From Pseudomonadota bacterium (GTDB lineage: Bacteria > Pseudomonadota > Alphaproteobacteria > Caulobacterales > Caulobacteraceae): 5,824 bases of DNA. Within the stretch, counting starts at the first letter, position 1. Each line of letters starts with the position of its first letter. The notes below the pieces were generated by a model. That model searched no databases. It saw nothing but the letters and a program-made list of their open reading frames with translations, and was not told the origin of the DNA. The position numbers and the translations under genes were made by a program. Below are positions 5,624-5,824 of the stretch, one piece after another. The DNA lies in assembly GCA_023445955.1 (NCBI GenBank), contig JAEXJH010000674.1, positions 1 through 5,824 on the forward strand. Reading direction: 5' to 3'.

Positions 5624-5824
5624 ATGATGACGCTCGAAAGGTTCGAGGACCTGGCCGAGATCTATGGCGGGGAGATCGCCCGCTGGCCGGAAGGCGAGCG
5701 CGAAGCCGCGCGCGCCCTGCTGGCGACGAACCCGGCGCGGCTGTCGCCGGTGCTGGCCGAAGCCGCTCAGCTGGACCGCCTGCTGGACCTTGCTCCGGCC
5801 CAACGTCCCGACGCCGCCTTGCTG
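5624..5824 (+). CDS. Possible anti-sigma or sigma-accessory protein, N-terminal part, truncated by window edge
   Basis: The frame is open from ATG 5624 to the right edge (67 codons). It begins MMTLERFEDLAEIYGGEIAR, then WPEGEREAARALLA, and continues as an Ala/Leu-rich, helical, soluble stretch with no membrane segment so far. I do not recognise a named domain. The YGG-[ED]-I-x-RWP start followed by a helical segment resembles short uncharacterised proteins I associate with the position just after ECF sigma genes in Alphaproteobacteria; this is from memory and was not searched. Position, same strand and a 13-nt gap suggest translation together with the sigma factor and a role as its anti-sigma factor, perhaps with a membrane segment beyond the edge. 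ATG 5618 and ATG 5627 are alternative starts. The coding call is good; the function is a positional inference. Confidence 0.65.
   Translation, partial: MMTLERFEDLAEIYGGEIARWPEGEREAARALLATNPARLSPVLAEAAQLDRLLDLAPAQRPDAALL

Noticed and set aside
5034..5627. Plus-strand open frame overlapping the sigma factor
   Set aside because: Arg/Gly-rich shadow. The sigma factor frame carries all region 2 and region 4 motifs. Only its last six codons are discussed, as a junction feature.
1..5824. tRNA or rRNA genes, CRISPR arrays, insertion sequences, attachment sites
   Set aside because: No such structure was seen on either strand. Gene order is compact and base composition looks even.

Overview
The window is GC-rich, with G/C-ending codons throughout and long spurious open frames opposite the real genes. 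Gene content and promoter style suggest an alphaproteobacterium, most likely Caulobacter or a close relative. The evidence is a GlnE of alphaproteobacterial type, a promoter close to the Caulobacter housekeeping consensus, GANTC (CcrM-type) sites in both intergenic regions, and an ECF sigma operon of a style common in that order. The genus is an inference.

Left third (1-1535, minus strand): two tandem paralogous genes encode integral-membrane zinc metallopeptidases of the BlaR1/MecR1 family (MEROPS M56). Both carry HERTH and ELACD zinc motifs. The complete copy (645-1535) lacks the C-terminal penicillin-binding sensor domain of true BlaR1. The second copy runs off the left edge. In front of the pair is a perfect TTACA-AC-TGTAA dyad, the operator form used by BlaI/MecI/CopY repressors. 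It overlaps the -10 of a recognisable minus-strand promoter. No BlaI gene is in the window.

Centre (1643-4525, plus strand): glnE, the bifunctional glutamine synthetase adenylyltransferase/adenylyl-removing enzyme. It is full length, with both nucleotidyltransferase halves intact. It is divergent from the M56 pair, and its upstream region is the same short segment that holds the operator.

Right third (4604-5824, plus strand): an apparent operon of (i) a small secreted protein with three canonical EF-hand calcium-binding loops, (ii) an ECF-type sigma factor with a TTG start, and (iii) the beginning of a short protein in the usual position of an anti-sigma or sigma-accessory gene, cut by the right edge. 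The junctions are tight and contain two tiny in-between reading frames joined to their neighbours by overlapping stop/start codons.

The most interesting points are the sensor-less tandem M56 pair with its BlaI-type operator inside a symmetric divergent promoter shared with glnE, and the EF-hand/ECF sigma operon, which could be a calcium- or envelope-linked signalling unit. The left side is cell-envelope signalling by proteolysis, the middle is nitrogen metabolism, and the right side is alternative-sigma signalling. Nothing in the sequence shows that the three blocks form one pathway.
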